From Enoplolaimus lenunculus (lineage: Eukaryota; Nematoda; Enoplea; Enoplida; Thoracostomopsidae): 64,000 nt of DNA. The notes under the pieces are model-generated. The model was not told where the DNA came from. It made no database searches and worked only from the letters and a program-made list of their open reading frames with translations. This document shows, one piece after another, positions 47,095-57,516 of this stretch. The DNA lies in assembly GCA_030248215.1 (NCBI GenBank), contig JASANG010001409.1:1-64000 (forward strand), in the 5' to 3' direction. Each line of letters starts with the position of its first letter. The stretch's first letter is position 1. A program made the position numbers and the translations under genes.

Positions 47095-47165
47095 CACAAA
47101 TAACTCACGTACGATAACGTATGGTAACGGACGGTGATGATTGGCGCCGGACGTCCAGTATAGCG
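47095..47165. mobile_element. Half of a family E element
   Basis: AAATAACTCACGTACGATAA, then GGACGGTGATGATTGGCGCC and GTCCAGTATAGCG match the right half of the 46560 and 38066 copies. Confidence 0.6.
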
Positions 47166-47217
47166 AAACGCTAACTCTCCACCGGATAATTAACGCGAAA
47201 AAGCAACACCATCTTAC

Positions 47218-47383
47218 GAAATATTTTTTATCAGTTATCGAACGCTCAAATCCGCTGGTGTTTGGAGTTGGACTTTGCGTAAAATTAGACTTACTGGCTG
47301 ACGACTTTTGATTTTTAATTACATTTTTAAAGTAGGGTTTGATGCTCGTGGCGTCTGTACTTACAGGAACAGTTGGGAAAATG
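47218..47383 (-). CDS. Candidate internal exon, minus strand
   Basis: Acceptor TTTTTGTAG and donor TTC|GTAAGA bracket 166 nt open in one frame. It reads IFPTVPVSTDATSIKPYFKN, then a Ser/Asn/Thr-rich stretch (KSNFTQSPTPNTSGFERS) ending DKKYF. Start phase is 2 and end phase is 0. It lies upstream of the exons at 41844-43576 on the same strand and may belong to that gene, but no direct in-phase join to 43576 was found, so intermediate exons would be needed. A donor-like CCT|GTAAGT inside offers an alternative shorter exon. Confidence 0.4.
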
Positions 47384-47502
47384 CTACAAAAATCTAAACA
47401 GACAGTGTGAAGTTCACAGATGTTAGGCAAAATATGTACGACATGGTCGTTTTTATACTTGTGCATTTGTATAAAGTTTCAGTTCGTAAACATGTAACGA
47501 GC

Positions 47503-47772
47503 TTAACCCTTTCACTCATGGAGTATACTATGAGCAACTAAATACAATAATGTACGAGCAATACGCAAACTGTGAGCAGTGTTTAACATTTATTACATAT
47601 ATGGGCAGCGCAAAATCTCCGCAAGACGTGAGAGCCTACTCGGGCTTGAGCGTCCAGCTCCTATAGCTCAGTGGTCATCGTAAACACCTCTCACCCGTGA
47701 GACTGGGATCGAATATTACATTGAAAGTTCATCTCATATGAAATTGAAAATATTCATATGAGAAAGGGTTAA
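47503..47772 (+). mobile_element. tRNA-like core element (family F)
   Basis: TTAACCCTTTCACTCATGG to GAGAAAGGGTTAA. The A-box-like TATAGCTCAGTGGTC and B-box-like GGGATCGAATA are the clearest pol III signatures in the window, spaced as in a tRNA. Confidence 0.7.
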
Positions 47773-47934
47773 ACATTGTTTCGGTAAGCACTGATAAAAC
47801 AGACTTTACCGACTACCCATGTACTAAAATATTATTTCATGGGATTCTGAAAATATTAATAAAGTCGAAAAAATTGTACTTATTAGCTTAAAAAACGCCT
47901 GTAAGTACCAGATCATTATTTTAGCTATGTTTAC

Positions 47935-47991
47935 TAGAAGCCAAAGGTTCGTATAATCAGTAGCCCAGCGCTTGTCGCCAGCGTATCCAGA
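47935..47991 (-). CDS. Candidate small exon, minus strand
   Basis: Acceptor TTTAAACAG and donor CTA|GTAAAC enclose 57 nt reading SGYAGDKRWATDYTNLWLL, phase 0 to phase 0. It is next to the 48006-48356 MITE. It may be an upstream exon of the minus-strand gene ending at 41844. Short length makes a chance match possible. Confidence 0.3.
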
Positions 47992-48005
47992 CTGTTTAAA
48001 ATTCT

Positions 48006-48356
48006 ACACTGCAAAAAATGGTGAGTACAATTAACTCTCTCCGAAATAGGCTATACGGGACTATACAAACTGAGTTAGATTCGACTCCGCCAGAGACAAA
48101 CGTGCGACTTAGTGAGTCAAATTTGACTCTGGCGCAGTCGAAGTTGACTCAGTTGTGTAGGCATATTCCTAAGCTTAAGCTTAAGCCTAAGCCTAAGCCT
48201 TAGCCTAAGCCAAGCAAAAAAATTAGTTTAAAGCTTACGCTTACTCTTTTCTAGTCCCACAGAAAAACGTTCCGCCCCTTATCTTTTACATAGGCCTGTA
48301 GTTCCATAAAGCCTATTTCGGCGAAAGTCAATTTGACTAACCATTTTGTGCAGTGT
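48006..48356. mobile_element. GAGTC-type MITE (family C) interrupted by a TTAGGC MITE
   Basis: CACTGCAAAAAATGGTGAGT at the left and CTAACCATTTTGTGCAGTG at the right, with a subfamily A element (48160-48297) in its right half. Confidence 0.75.
48160..48297. mobile_element. TTAGGC MITE, subfamily A, nested and truncated
   Basis: It begins within GGCATATTCCTAAGC (left end missing) and ends CGTTCCGCCCCTTATCTTTT then ACATAGGCC. Confidence 0.75.
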
Positions 48357-48419
48357 GGTCAATACTTTTTTCAACGATAATTTTACAAAATTTTATTATT
48401 ATATTTTTTACAAATTTCA

Positions 48420-48642
48420 GAGTCCCGCAATTTTTATCGCAAGATGTCGAAAACCAGCTCTCGATGGAAAAGCGTTGAATCCGTCAACTTAAGGCCGACG
48501 GTAAATTGGACAAAGACAAATCGGGTTTGTTGGTACATATTTCGAAGATGTCCCTTGACGCAAATTATCGACGATGATTTGATTTTAGGTTCGCGTCGGT
48601 TTCTGGTTTTAGTGAAGATTGATAAATTTGTTTGAAAATTGT
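48420..48642 (+). pseudogene. Decayed coding-like segment
   Basis: An acceptor-like AAATTTCAG at about 48412-48420 is followed by DNA that reads FLSQDVENQLSMEKR, QLKADGKLDKDKSGLLVHIS, KMSLDANYRR and FRFASVSGFSED in one frame, broken by in-frame stops. A second frame stays open (from 48444) but reads less like protein. I do not recognise the family. It is flanked by TTAGGC MITEs on both sides (48160-48297 and 48681-48842). Confidence 0.25.
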
Positions 48643-48680
48643 TTTTCGCCAAATGGTTAACCTGACTTGTGAGCGAGCTC

Positions 48681-48842
48681 GGCCAATGTAAAGAACAGGG
48701 TAGGAACAGTATTATAAGCATATTCGTAAGCCTGAACCTATTAGCCTAAGCCTAAGCCAAGCAAAAAAAAATAATCTAAAGCTTAAGCTTACTCTATCGC
48801 AGTCCCACAGAAAAACGTTCCGCCGCTGATCTTTACACGGCC
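48681..48842. mobile_element. TTAGGC MITE, subfamily A, with target duplication
   Basis: GGCCAATGTAAAGAACAGGG to CTTTACACGG. GCGAGCTC occurs immediately before (48673-48680) and again just after the right end. Confidence 0.8.
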
Positions 48843-49347
48843 GGCGCGAGCTCTGTAAGTTTATGTAGCAAGCATTTCTACAAGTGTGTGCAACTTGGTA
48901 CATTCTGTGAACAAAACAATGATAATATTGCACACATTCCACCTATCACCGTATAAAACTAGGTTGTTTGCCAATGAGTGATCATAATCAGTGAGTCAAA
49001 ACGTTCTTTCGATGGGGCATATTTTTAGGTTGCAAAATTTTACGGTTTTAATGCGGCGCGTTTTTAGCAAAAGCGCCGTAGTAAAGTGTTCAAATTTCGA
49101 ACTGGTGTTGCAACCTGATAATGTGTTCCGCCATTTTGGCTAAAGAACACACCGTTTCGCCCCCAGATTAAATAGTTTAATGACAAATTTTTTACCATGA
49201 CAAGGCTGTTGTTGATATACGTCCTTCATTTACCCCTCGATCAGTCGCCGAAACCAAGAGAGGGAAACTCAAGCAGTGGCAACCCTTCTTGAAGAGTTTT
49301 AGCCTCGATTGTAAGCAATCTGCTGAATGCTTTGCCTGAAATTCTAG

Positions 49348-49424
49348 GGTCCAATTCGGACTTATTACGGCCCTAGCATTTCGCGGAAAAGAAAGGGATA
49401 CCTGCGTCGTATGTTCCACTCCAG
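49348..49424 (+). CDS. Orphan exon-like segment
   Basis: Acceptor AAATTCTAG and donor CAG|GTACGT enclose 77 nt reading GPIRTYYGPSISRKRKGY then LRRMFHSR. The basic composition recalls a small ribosomal-type protein (bL34m was considered), but the match is weak. Upstream DNA (about 49197-49340) also has open stretches on the plus strand, including one reading RGKLKQWQPFLKSFSLDC. A minus-strand open frame overlaps the same DNA, so strand is not certain. Confidence 0.25.
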
Positions 49425-49631
49425 GTACGTTCCTAAGCGCTGACTGCCGGCACTCCTGTTTAAGCCAACATTATAAACACTGCATTAATAGGAAATGAGT
49501 AGAGATTAGGATTGCCTGAAGGTATTTTTGGTTGAAAAATGTTTTGTTTTGTAAATCCATTTCAATCTGTTATGTATTATTTTTATTAATATCATGCAAT
49601 TTTGGTTAATATACACCTAAATTAATAACTA

Positions 49632-49700
49632 TTAGGGGTGTAGCAGTAGATTAAGCGTATTCCTAAGCCTAAGCCTAAGCCTAAGCGTTAAGCAAAATCT
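49632..49700. mobile_element. Fragment of a TTAGGC MITE, subfamily B
   Basis: TAGGGGTGTAGCAGTAGATT, then AAGCGTATTCCTAAGCCTAA and more CCTAAG; only the left part survives. Confidence 0.6.
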
Positions 49701-49807
49701 ACCTTAGTGATGGTGTTTTCCGTCAGAAATTTTTTGGTTATCCGGTTCCAGCTTTAAATCGGTATTTTTTCACCTGAATTTTTCGGTATTTTCGGTATTG
49801 AAAATTT

Positions 49808-50076
49808 TAACCCTTCTCACGTTGAGTTGTCTGTAGGCAACTCAGCGCAGTGTATATACGTTAAATAATATATATCGCACAGTGTTAAACCATTGCAACA
49901 CGTATACATAGTACTAAATCACCACAAGATGTGAGAGCCCCCTCGGGCTCGAGCATCAAGCTCATATAGCTGAGTGGTGATGGTATACGTCTCCCACTCC
50001 AGTCACTGGAGTTCGAATCTTAGCATAAAAGTAGGTCTCAGGGGGAACAGAAAATATTCATGTGAGAAAGGGTTAA
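49808..50076 (+). mobile_element. tRNA-like core element (family F)
   Basis: TTAACCCTTCTCACGTTGAG to GAGAAAGGGTTAA with the same A/B-box-like core as 40278-40548. Confidence 0.7.
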
Positions 50077-50502
50077 AATTTATAATTTTTTCAAAAATTT
50101 TATATCCTAACTTATTTTTCCACAATTTTTCAAGTGTTTATTGCATCATTTACAGTTATTATGTTATGCTCCATAATTCTTGAAACGGATATTAAATATT
50201 TTACCAGTGACTTTCCCATGGACTACTTCTATAGAACTAATTTTGAAGAGTGCGTCCAGGTTTTCGGTTTGAAATAATCTCTTATACGGAAACCTAAAAA
50301 TCTTTCTATGAGGATTTAAAGTGGAGCGGTTTAGGGCTTATAGTTCAAATATTGTTCTAAATATATACCCTTTAGGCGTGTTAAACTACTGATTGGTACA
50401 TTATGTTAATAAAACCTTTTAGTGTATATTTCTGAACGCGTAGCTTTGATGAAAATTAATGAAAGCATAATATTTTGGGCACGCATTATTGTCTAAAATT
50501 TC

Positions 50503-50660
50503 GGTCTATGTAAAGATCAGGGGCGGAACGTTTTTCTGTGGGACTGCAATAGAGTAAGCATAAGCTTCTGACTAATTTTTTGTTTGGTTTAGGCTTAGAC
50601 TTTGGCTTAGGCGTAGGATTATGCGTATATACTGTTCCGCGTCTGTTCTTTACATTGGCC
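50503..50660. mobile_element. TTAGGC MITE, subfamily A, with target duplication
   Basis: GGTCTATGTAAAGATCAGGG to CTTTACATTGGCC, bounded by exact 8-bp AAAATTTC at 50495-50502 and 50661-50668. Confidence 0.85.
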
Positions 50661-51155
50661 AAAATTTCTATATTTACCCACAGATACCTTAAGGGATACC
50701 TGCGACAATTGATTCGGCAAATGGTTTTATTTAATACTACGAAACAGTAGCTTCGTTGCTTAGAAATTGGGATTTTTGATCCAAACCATTCACACATAGT
50801 TGTGAATATGAACTACTCGTGTATCTATGCGTATTGTTGCAAAAGTGTTAGCGAATGCCTAAAAATCTGTATGCAAATTTTCTAGATAAAAGCTCGTTTT
50901 ATTTGTTATGAAACTATTGTAAACTAAGTATCTTGGAAGCTTGCTAAAATGCGTATGTGGGGTATTCCAGCTTTAATATATAGATAGCAGGGTTTCAATC
51001 GGAAGTAAATTTTGTCATAAGCGGAATCGGAATCATTTTTTCAGGGGTTCGTATTCACAAAAGTTACATAGCATGCGTTAACTGTATTGTATAATGCTTA
51101 GTTACTGCAGACCCGTAGCCAAGCCGACATGTTAGATGGGACCAACATTTTGATA

Positions 51156-51355
51156 GCCAATCTAAAGAACAGGAGCGAGATACTATTATAAGCATATTCC
51201 TAAAGCATAAGCCTAAGCCTAAGCCTAAGCGTAAGAATGAGTATATTCATATGCCTAAGCCTTAGCCTAAGCCAAGCAAAAAATAGTCTAAAGCATAAGC
51301 TTACTCTATGGCAGTCCCACAGAAAAACGTTCCGCCCCTGATCTTTACATGCACC
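51156..51355. mobile_element. TTAGGC MITE, subfamily A
   Basis: GCCAATCTAAAGAACAGG to GATCTTTACATGCACC with CCTAAG runs and one AAGAATGAGTATATTC linker. Confidence 0.8.
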
Positions 51356-51627
51356 AGTTTTATTAAGGTGCTGGTTCAGTATAATTTACTAGCAAAGTCA
51401 AATTAATTCCTTGTTAACAGCGCTAACATTTGTCCAGTGACAGACTGGATCTCACTGGTCTATCTATAGAATATGGTGTCACTAAATGTTTATTAGTATC
51501 CTGGGTAAGTGAAGGCAAAAATACCAGAGCCCACAAAAGTTTACAAAGTTTTCCGAAGCCCAAATCAAATCCAAGTGGGGAGCAAAATCAAGTAATAACA
51601 TTTTAAAGTATGCCATTTTTTTACTTT

Positions 51628-51846
51628 GGCCCATATAAAGATCACGGACGGAATGTTTTTTCTGTGGGACTGCTATAGAGTAAGCTTAAGCTTTAGACTA
51701 ATTTTATTTGATTGGCTTAGGTTTACGCTCAGGCTAAGGCTTTACGAATATGCTCGTTCTTACGCTTAGGCTTAGGCTTAGGCTTAGACTTTTAGGTTTA
51801 GGAATATGCTTATAATACTGTTCCGCCCCTGTTCTTTACATTGGCC
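51628..51846. mobile_element. TTAGGC MITE, subfamily A
   Basis: GGCCCATATAAAGATCACGG to TTCTTTACATTGGCC, flanked by TTTACTTT and AATACTTT (6 of 8 matching). Confidence 0.8.
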
Positions 51847-53332
51847 AATACTTTTAATAGGCAAAATGTTCGTCGATTATTTGTTTTGAGTTTCGGCTTC
51901 AGAAATCTGGCGAATTTAAGTTTACAGGATCCCCACAAACTTAAAAATATGGTCGTTGAAGCGTCTTATTAGTACAAAATATTTATTTAATTCTATCCCG
52001 AAGTTATTGCAACTTCCTGTAAAAAAATTTAGAGGACCCTGAGCCGGATCCGAAGCCTGATCCAAAGCCGGATCCGAAGCTGGAGTTGAAGCCGAATACG
52101 AGGCAGACCTCTGGTTGTATCATAAAGTTTTTTTTCGCTCAAGAGATAAGATACTAGAAAGACTTTGTCATGTACCCGTTAGATAAAAAACCTTAGTTCA
52201 TCGTATTATCGTCATCGGATGTGGCGTGCCACCAGGGCAATGACCCATCATATTTTTAAAGTCGACAAACTTGACATAAATATGACCAATTTTCTGGTAA
52301 AATAATAAGGTCCCTACCTTGCAAATAATTAACTATTGAATTTGGCTTGTAACTCAGTCGCGAGGTTTTTTCCATCATAGGGGTACGCCAACGTTTATAC
52401 CCCCCTCGTTTTAGGATCATCATATGCGCCCCTGGTCATCGCGGTCCAAGTTAAATATATGTTCTATAAGCTTTGTTGTTGTCGCTGTTGTTGAAAAAAA
52501 TGAAATTATGCTCTAAAGGTCTTGAGGCATTTTGGTTTCAAATTTCTCAAAATGAAATTTGAAATTATTTGAAATTGTACATTTGGAAACGATCGACGCC
52601 TAAGTTCATTTTGTGACACTCCACTTGGTAAACAAATAGTATGCATAACCTATGCCTGTTTAGGTTCGTAGCCTTGCAGAGACCAGAGAGCTGTGCCCCC
52701 AAAAATTTTAGCCCTGCTAAAGTTCCAACCTTCGCTTGTAAGACATCTAATAGCATTCCCCCTTTTGAAATTGTTAGGTCTCGTTATCTTGTTCCGCTGG
52801 CTATATGTATATTTCAGGTTTAGATTGGAAGTTTATAATTTTCAGTCATGGTTTGACTTAGGCTTATCTGAAATGTCTGATTCCAATCAGACGATTCCAG
52901 TATAAAGCCTAAGTAACCTTAAATGTAACTGATTCTACACTTATGTAATGGTGACACTTCGGATAGGGTAAATTTATCATGGAACTTAAAAAGTATTCCA
53001 AAGATAGTTCAAATTTCTTTTGTACACATTTGTGCAAAGAAAATGTTTATAATTAAACGCTGATAATGTATTGGACGAACCGCTGGTATATTACAGATTT
53101 AAAATGGTATTTTATTAAACTGACCACAGAAGTTTTAAAAGTTAGGATATGCCATGTAACGTACTTCGTATATGCACAAATCTTATAGAACGATCTGTAG
53201 AAATATAGATTCTGCGCATACATTTGTAATAGTTAATTACAATACTGTGCTGTCATACTTGTTTACTCCTGCGCTGGAACGCTGCCAAAACACGTATACG
53301 TGTCGTTCCAGTTATAATATATACATTATTGG
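51847..53332. other. Intergenic, weak repeats only
   Basis: Includes reiterated GCCGGATCCGAAG at 52030-52090, AAGGTCCCTACCTT words of the 1492-type MITE at about 52300, and a dispersed repeat at 52640-52800 sharing AAAATTTTAGCCCT with 60310-60350. No gene is supported. Confidence 0.35.
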
Positions 53333-53481
53333 GCCAATGTTACTTTTAGGGGCGTCCAAGTTTCTGGTTGGTGTAAAAAGAGAAAATTTACATCCTAGAT
53401 TACATTTTTTTGCTTAGGCTTAAGCTTAGGCTTAGTAATACGCTTATTCTACTGTTACGCCCCTAAAAGTAACATTGGACG
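53333..53481. mobile_element. TTAGGC MITE, subfamily B, with target duplication
   Basis: CCAATGTTACTTTTAGGGGC and GCCCCTAAAAGTAACATTGG are perfect inverted ends. ATTATTGG at 53325-53332 recurs at 53482-53489. Little telomeric DNA is left (TTAGGCTTAAGCTTAGGC). Confidence 0.85.
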
Positions 53482-53904
53482 ATTATTGGTAGATCTAATT
53501 AAGATTTTTACCATCAATAAATGTTTACCGAGCTGTGACGTAACTGTTGGCAAGCGCATTTCCACTTTATTCGCGTTCCCTCATACTTTATATATATTTT
53601 TATTTTGCTTATACTTCTCAGATTTGCCCGAGATATCGTATAAATATGTCAGAAACAGCTGAATAAAAGTTTCCAATTGATCGGCAATAAAGCCGAATTT
53701 CTGGTTGAAAACTAAACTTTGGGTTTGATTTAATTATAGCCTATTATTGTCACAATTGCTTTGGTTCTTGAATATTGTCAATGAAAGTTTTTCTTGTTGT
53801 TACTGGTTTGGTCCTGTACAGACATAAAAGGGGGAACCGCACCCAACAGTACGAATTGATATTTTTGCAGGCAACTCCCTTTATTGAAACGTTATTCATA
53901 GTAG

Positions 53905-54120
53905 CGATTCCAGAGGGGGCGGGGTGGGGAGGGGGCGTACGCCCGCCCCATCAGAAATATTTTTGTGCTAAAATGGTAAGGTTCCTACCTTACAGTTTTT
54001 TTACCATTTTTGGCCCTCAGAAAATTTTTTCTGGTAATAAAATGATAAGGTCTCTACCTTACAATTTATGTGTTTCATTACATTTGCCCGTCCGCCTCGC
54101 ACTGTCAGAAATTTTTAGAT
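53905..54120. mobile_element. Relative of the 1492-1774 MITE
   Basis: GGGCGTACGCCCGCCCCATC and AAGGTTCCTACCTTACA, AAGGTCTCTACCTTACAA words are shared with that element, though the ends have diverged. Confidence 0.4.
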
Positions 54121-54451
54121 TAGCCTCTGGTTATTCACGATTTGACACTGCAATACTAACAAGCAGCCCGTAAAATAGGCAAAAAGACAGAGTACACATC
54201 TCCAGCATAATTGACGTTTTTCACTGATAGGTAAAACAAAGCACAACCAGTGCCCGATGGGCCGTCGTATGTGCAATGTTCTATAACTTTGGAGGCTTGA
54301 GTGAATTTTAAAAATACCATTAGGATTATTTTGTTTGACTAAAGTAGTATCTTTTTGCATTATGAAACATCATAATGTGTAAAAAGCGGGGGGCTTTTTT
54401 CTAGACCTAAAATATTAGCACCATTTTTTACCAGGTTTCGTTGAACTAGCT

Positions 54452-54777
54452 TTAACCCTTTATCACATGAATATTTTCAATTTCATATAAGATGCCCTTT
54501 CAAGGTAAGATTCGATCCCCAGTCGTATACGATGACCACTGAGCTATACGAACTTGATGCTCGAGCCAGCAACACAGACACTATAGCAGTGTTTAACAAT
54601 TCTAACATATATGTGCAGTGCAAAATCTCTACAATACGCTCGAGCCCGAGGGGGCTCTCACGTCTTGTAGAGATTTTGCACTGCACATATATGTTAGAAT
54701 TGTTAAACACTGCTACAGTGTCTGTGTTGCTCATATATTGCGTGTATTTATGTTGTTCATATGAGTTAAAGGGTTAA
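54452..54777 (-). mobile_element. tRNA-like core element (family F) with internal perfect hairpin
   Basis: TTAACCCTTTATCACATGAA to GAGTTAAAGGGTTAA. The tRNA-like A/B-box core is on the minus strand (GGGGATCGAATC, ATAGCTCAGTGGTC). A 67-bp arm (54568-54634) is inverted at 54665-54731 with one mismatch, around a 30-base loop. Confidence 0.75.
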
Positions 54778-55606
54778 ATCAAGACAGCAATGCTAAAAAA
54801 CAGAAAAGATTCTAGACGGCAACATATTAGCGGTTTGAACTATATCCAATATTCCGGAATAAGTAATTCGGAAACAAAGTGCTTTTAAAAGACACGACCT
54901 CCGGGCTGTCTCATAAACCAATTGTTTAAATTTCCTTTTGCAAAGTCCGCCCCGACTACCAATTTGTCACTGCGCACTATCTGGAAAAGACATATGGGTC
55001 CGTAGCCCAGGGGGGCCAGGGGGTGCTCAGCCCCCTGGAAACATTTTCGCCCCTTTAGAAAATTTTCAACTTTACCTGTAAGTCAACAAAAACCCTTGTA
55101 TGGTCCACCTGAAACAACGTTGATAGTTTTTTTGTGTTTTTCTCTGTTTAAAAGTAGGACACCAGGTGATTGTTTTTGAAAAACATTAATTTAATTTAAA
55201 GTCAAATCATTTTGTGAACTATTTTACTTAAAAAATTACCTTAAATGTTTAATTTTTGAACCACAAAAGTATACTGTAACACTTTCGATGGTTATTTTGG
55301 TACTAATTTTCGATTGATATGCAGAACTTTAGTTTACTAAATGGCGGTAATCTCAGTTCACTATTTTGTCTCAGTACCATGATCGGATGTCGCCAAGATT
55401 TGATTTGGAAGTTGAAGCACGGCTGGTTTAAAAAGATTAAGAACTCATTTCTGAGCAGACTGAAACTGCTTCAAAGCTAAAAAGACAATTTAAGATCCTT
55501 AACCAGTAACAATGTTTTCTGTTCTTGTTCCTAAACTTCAAGAAATCATGTATATATCGCATGTTTACCGTCACCATACCAATTGCGAGAACTTATGGCC
55601 AATGTA

Positions 55607-55762
55607 AAGAACATGGGTGGAACAGCATTACCAGCTTTTTCCTAAACCTAAGCCTAAGCCTAAGCCTAAGCCTAAGCGTAAGAATGAGCATATTCCTAAG
55701 CCTAAGCCTAAGCTTAAACTTAAGCGTAAGAATGAGCATACTCCTAACCCTAAACCTTAAAT
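55607..55762. mobile_element. TTAGGC MITE, subfamily A, right end missing
   Basis: GGCCAATGTAAAGAACATGG, then CCTAAG runs with two GTAAGAATGAGCATA linkers. It fades out at CCTAACCCTAAACC. Confidence 0.7.
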
Positions 55763-55897
55763 TTACTGTAAGGAGCTGGAAGTTTGACGTACCTTCAACT
55801 CTTGTTTCTAAAAAATATCAGCACCGCAACACAGTTTCACTCCTTTAATAGTGCACTCCTTTAATAGTACACTCCTTACCGTGATTATTACAGTACA

Positions 55898-55984
55898 ATG
55901 AATACTTACTTTCTAGGCCTAATCTTAAATCTCTTATCCAAATCCTGCTTGCATTCAGCAGAGTGTGTAAATGACTATCAATGA
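55898..55984. other. Exon-like segment, strand ambiguous
   Basis: On the plus strand, ATG at 55898 opens a 28-codon frame beginning MNTYFLGLILNLLSKSCLHS, which looks like a signal peptide and ends at a stop. On the minus strand, 55974-55910 has acceptor TTGATAG and donor AA|GTAAGT and reads SFTHSAECKQDLDKRFKIRP. Both readings are plausible and they exclude each other. No partner exon was identified for either. Confidence 0.25.
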
Positions 55985-56178
55985 TATGTTATCAAATATG
56001 ACCAGGTGCTTTTGTGCCGCAAATCATTTACTGGAACGCCTGAGTGTGGTACAGTATTATACAATTAATTATTCAGGCAACAAATTGCACCAAAATTGCA
56101 ATTAATACATTTATGGTTCTTTTTTTATACTTTTGGGTTGTGATGTAATATTGTGTTTTAGGCTCGGCTAGTTTAGGG

Positions 56179-56393
56179 GGCCAATGTAAAAAGAACAGGG
56201 GCGGAACAGTATTATAAGCATATTCCTAAGCCTAAACCTAAGCCTAAGCCTAGGCGTAAACGTAAGAATGAGCAAATTCGTACACCTAAGCCTTAGCCTA
56301 AGTCTAAGCCGAGCAAAAAATTAGTCTAAAGCTTAAGCTTACTCTTTTGCAGTCCCATAGAGAAACGTTCCGCCACTGATCTTTACATGGGCC
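56179..56393. mobile_element. TTAGGC MITE, subfamily A
   Basis: GGGCCAATGTAAAAAGAACA to GATCTTTACATGGGCC with both ends intact. Confidence 0.8.
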
Positions 56394-56639
56394 AGGGCGA
56401 AAGGCGAGAAATTAGACGTAAGCCTTAAGTGATAATTGTATAAGTATTTATAGCGAAATAAATTATGTCAGTTTATTTGTTTAGTTCTGACCGCTGTGTT
56501 TTTGAGCATACCATATATGTATGTATTTGCGGACGAGATAGCTAGTCAAAAATTGTTTATGACCTTTAGGAACTTAAAAAAGATATCAGCTAAACACAAA
56601 AACGTTTTCTGATATTCACGAAATATTTTCTTAAATTGA

Positions 56640-57310
56640 AAACAATTTTATGTCTTAATCTATGCACCAGACAGATATGTCTTGAATGCAAAACATTAGT
56701 TTCTGAAATTTTTCAAAAAAATGTGTTTGAAATTTTTAATACATAAATGTCTAAAACTTAACAGTGTGTTTCATAAACTATTAAAATAAATATTTTTGAA
56801 ATACAAGACAAATATGTCTGAAATGTAAGACAAATATGTGATAAATAAAATAATTGTTTTGCTGATTTTTGAGATATACATGTCTTCCAAAAAGGTTAGC
56901 CAGAGAAATCGCCTTCAAAATTGGGAGTTAAGCTCGACCAAATTTTCTAATATTACAACCTAGGATACGTACAAGTCGTAAACTTTGGTTGGGGGGGAGC
57001 CTGAGTTCAACCCGAAATATCTTTGAAATTCGATTATTTATATACTCTCTTAAGAATATAAACAGAGCAACTTATTTTACATACATAAAAATCAGAGAAT
57101 AAATTCTTGAATATAAGACAACTATTTCTTTGAAGAAAGAAATTATTTCTTTATAAATTGTAAAAAAGATATAATTTCTTGAATATAAGACATTTATATT
57201 TTAACCATTTCAGACACTAAAATTCTGAGCTGTTTAAAGCACTTAATGTCTAAAATACAAGACATTAATCTCTTGATAATTTAAGAAAGTAGGGGTCTTG
57301 AAAGTTCAAG
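56640..57310. repeat. Region of dispersed AAGACA/TGTCTT words
   Basis: AATACAAGACAAATATGTCT, ATATAAGACA, ATGTCTTGAATGC and similar words recur in both orientations over ~0.7 kb upstream of the Fn3-like gene. No regular period or clear ends are seen, so this may be an old satellite or a decayed element. No exons are seen. Confidence 0.4.
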
Positions 57311-57516
57311 ATAATTTATTTGGTGTGGGGGTTTTACAGCGCAAGCGAAGATAAAATTTGCAAGGACAACTGAAATACTTCAAGTTTACCTGCATCTCTT
57401 TGGCTTCGTCTAGCTTCAGGCTCGGCAGTACTTTTTAACTTTCAGAGTTATTTTTGAGGTTTAATAAATATCACAAGCTTAATAACACAATTGGCTTTAT
57501 CCGCTAATAGCAAAAC

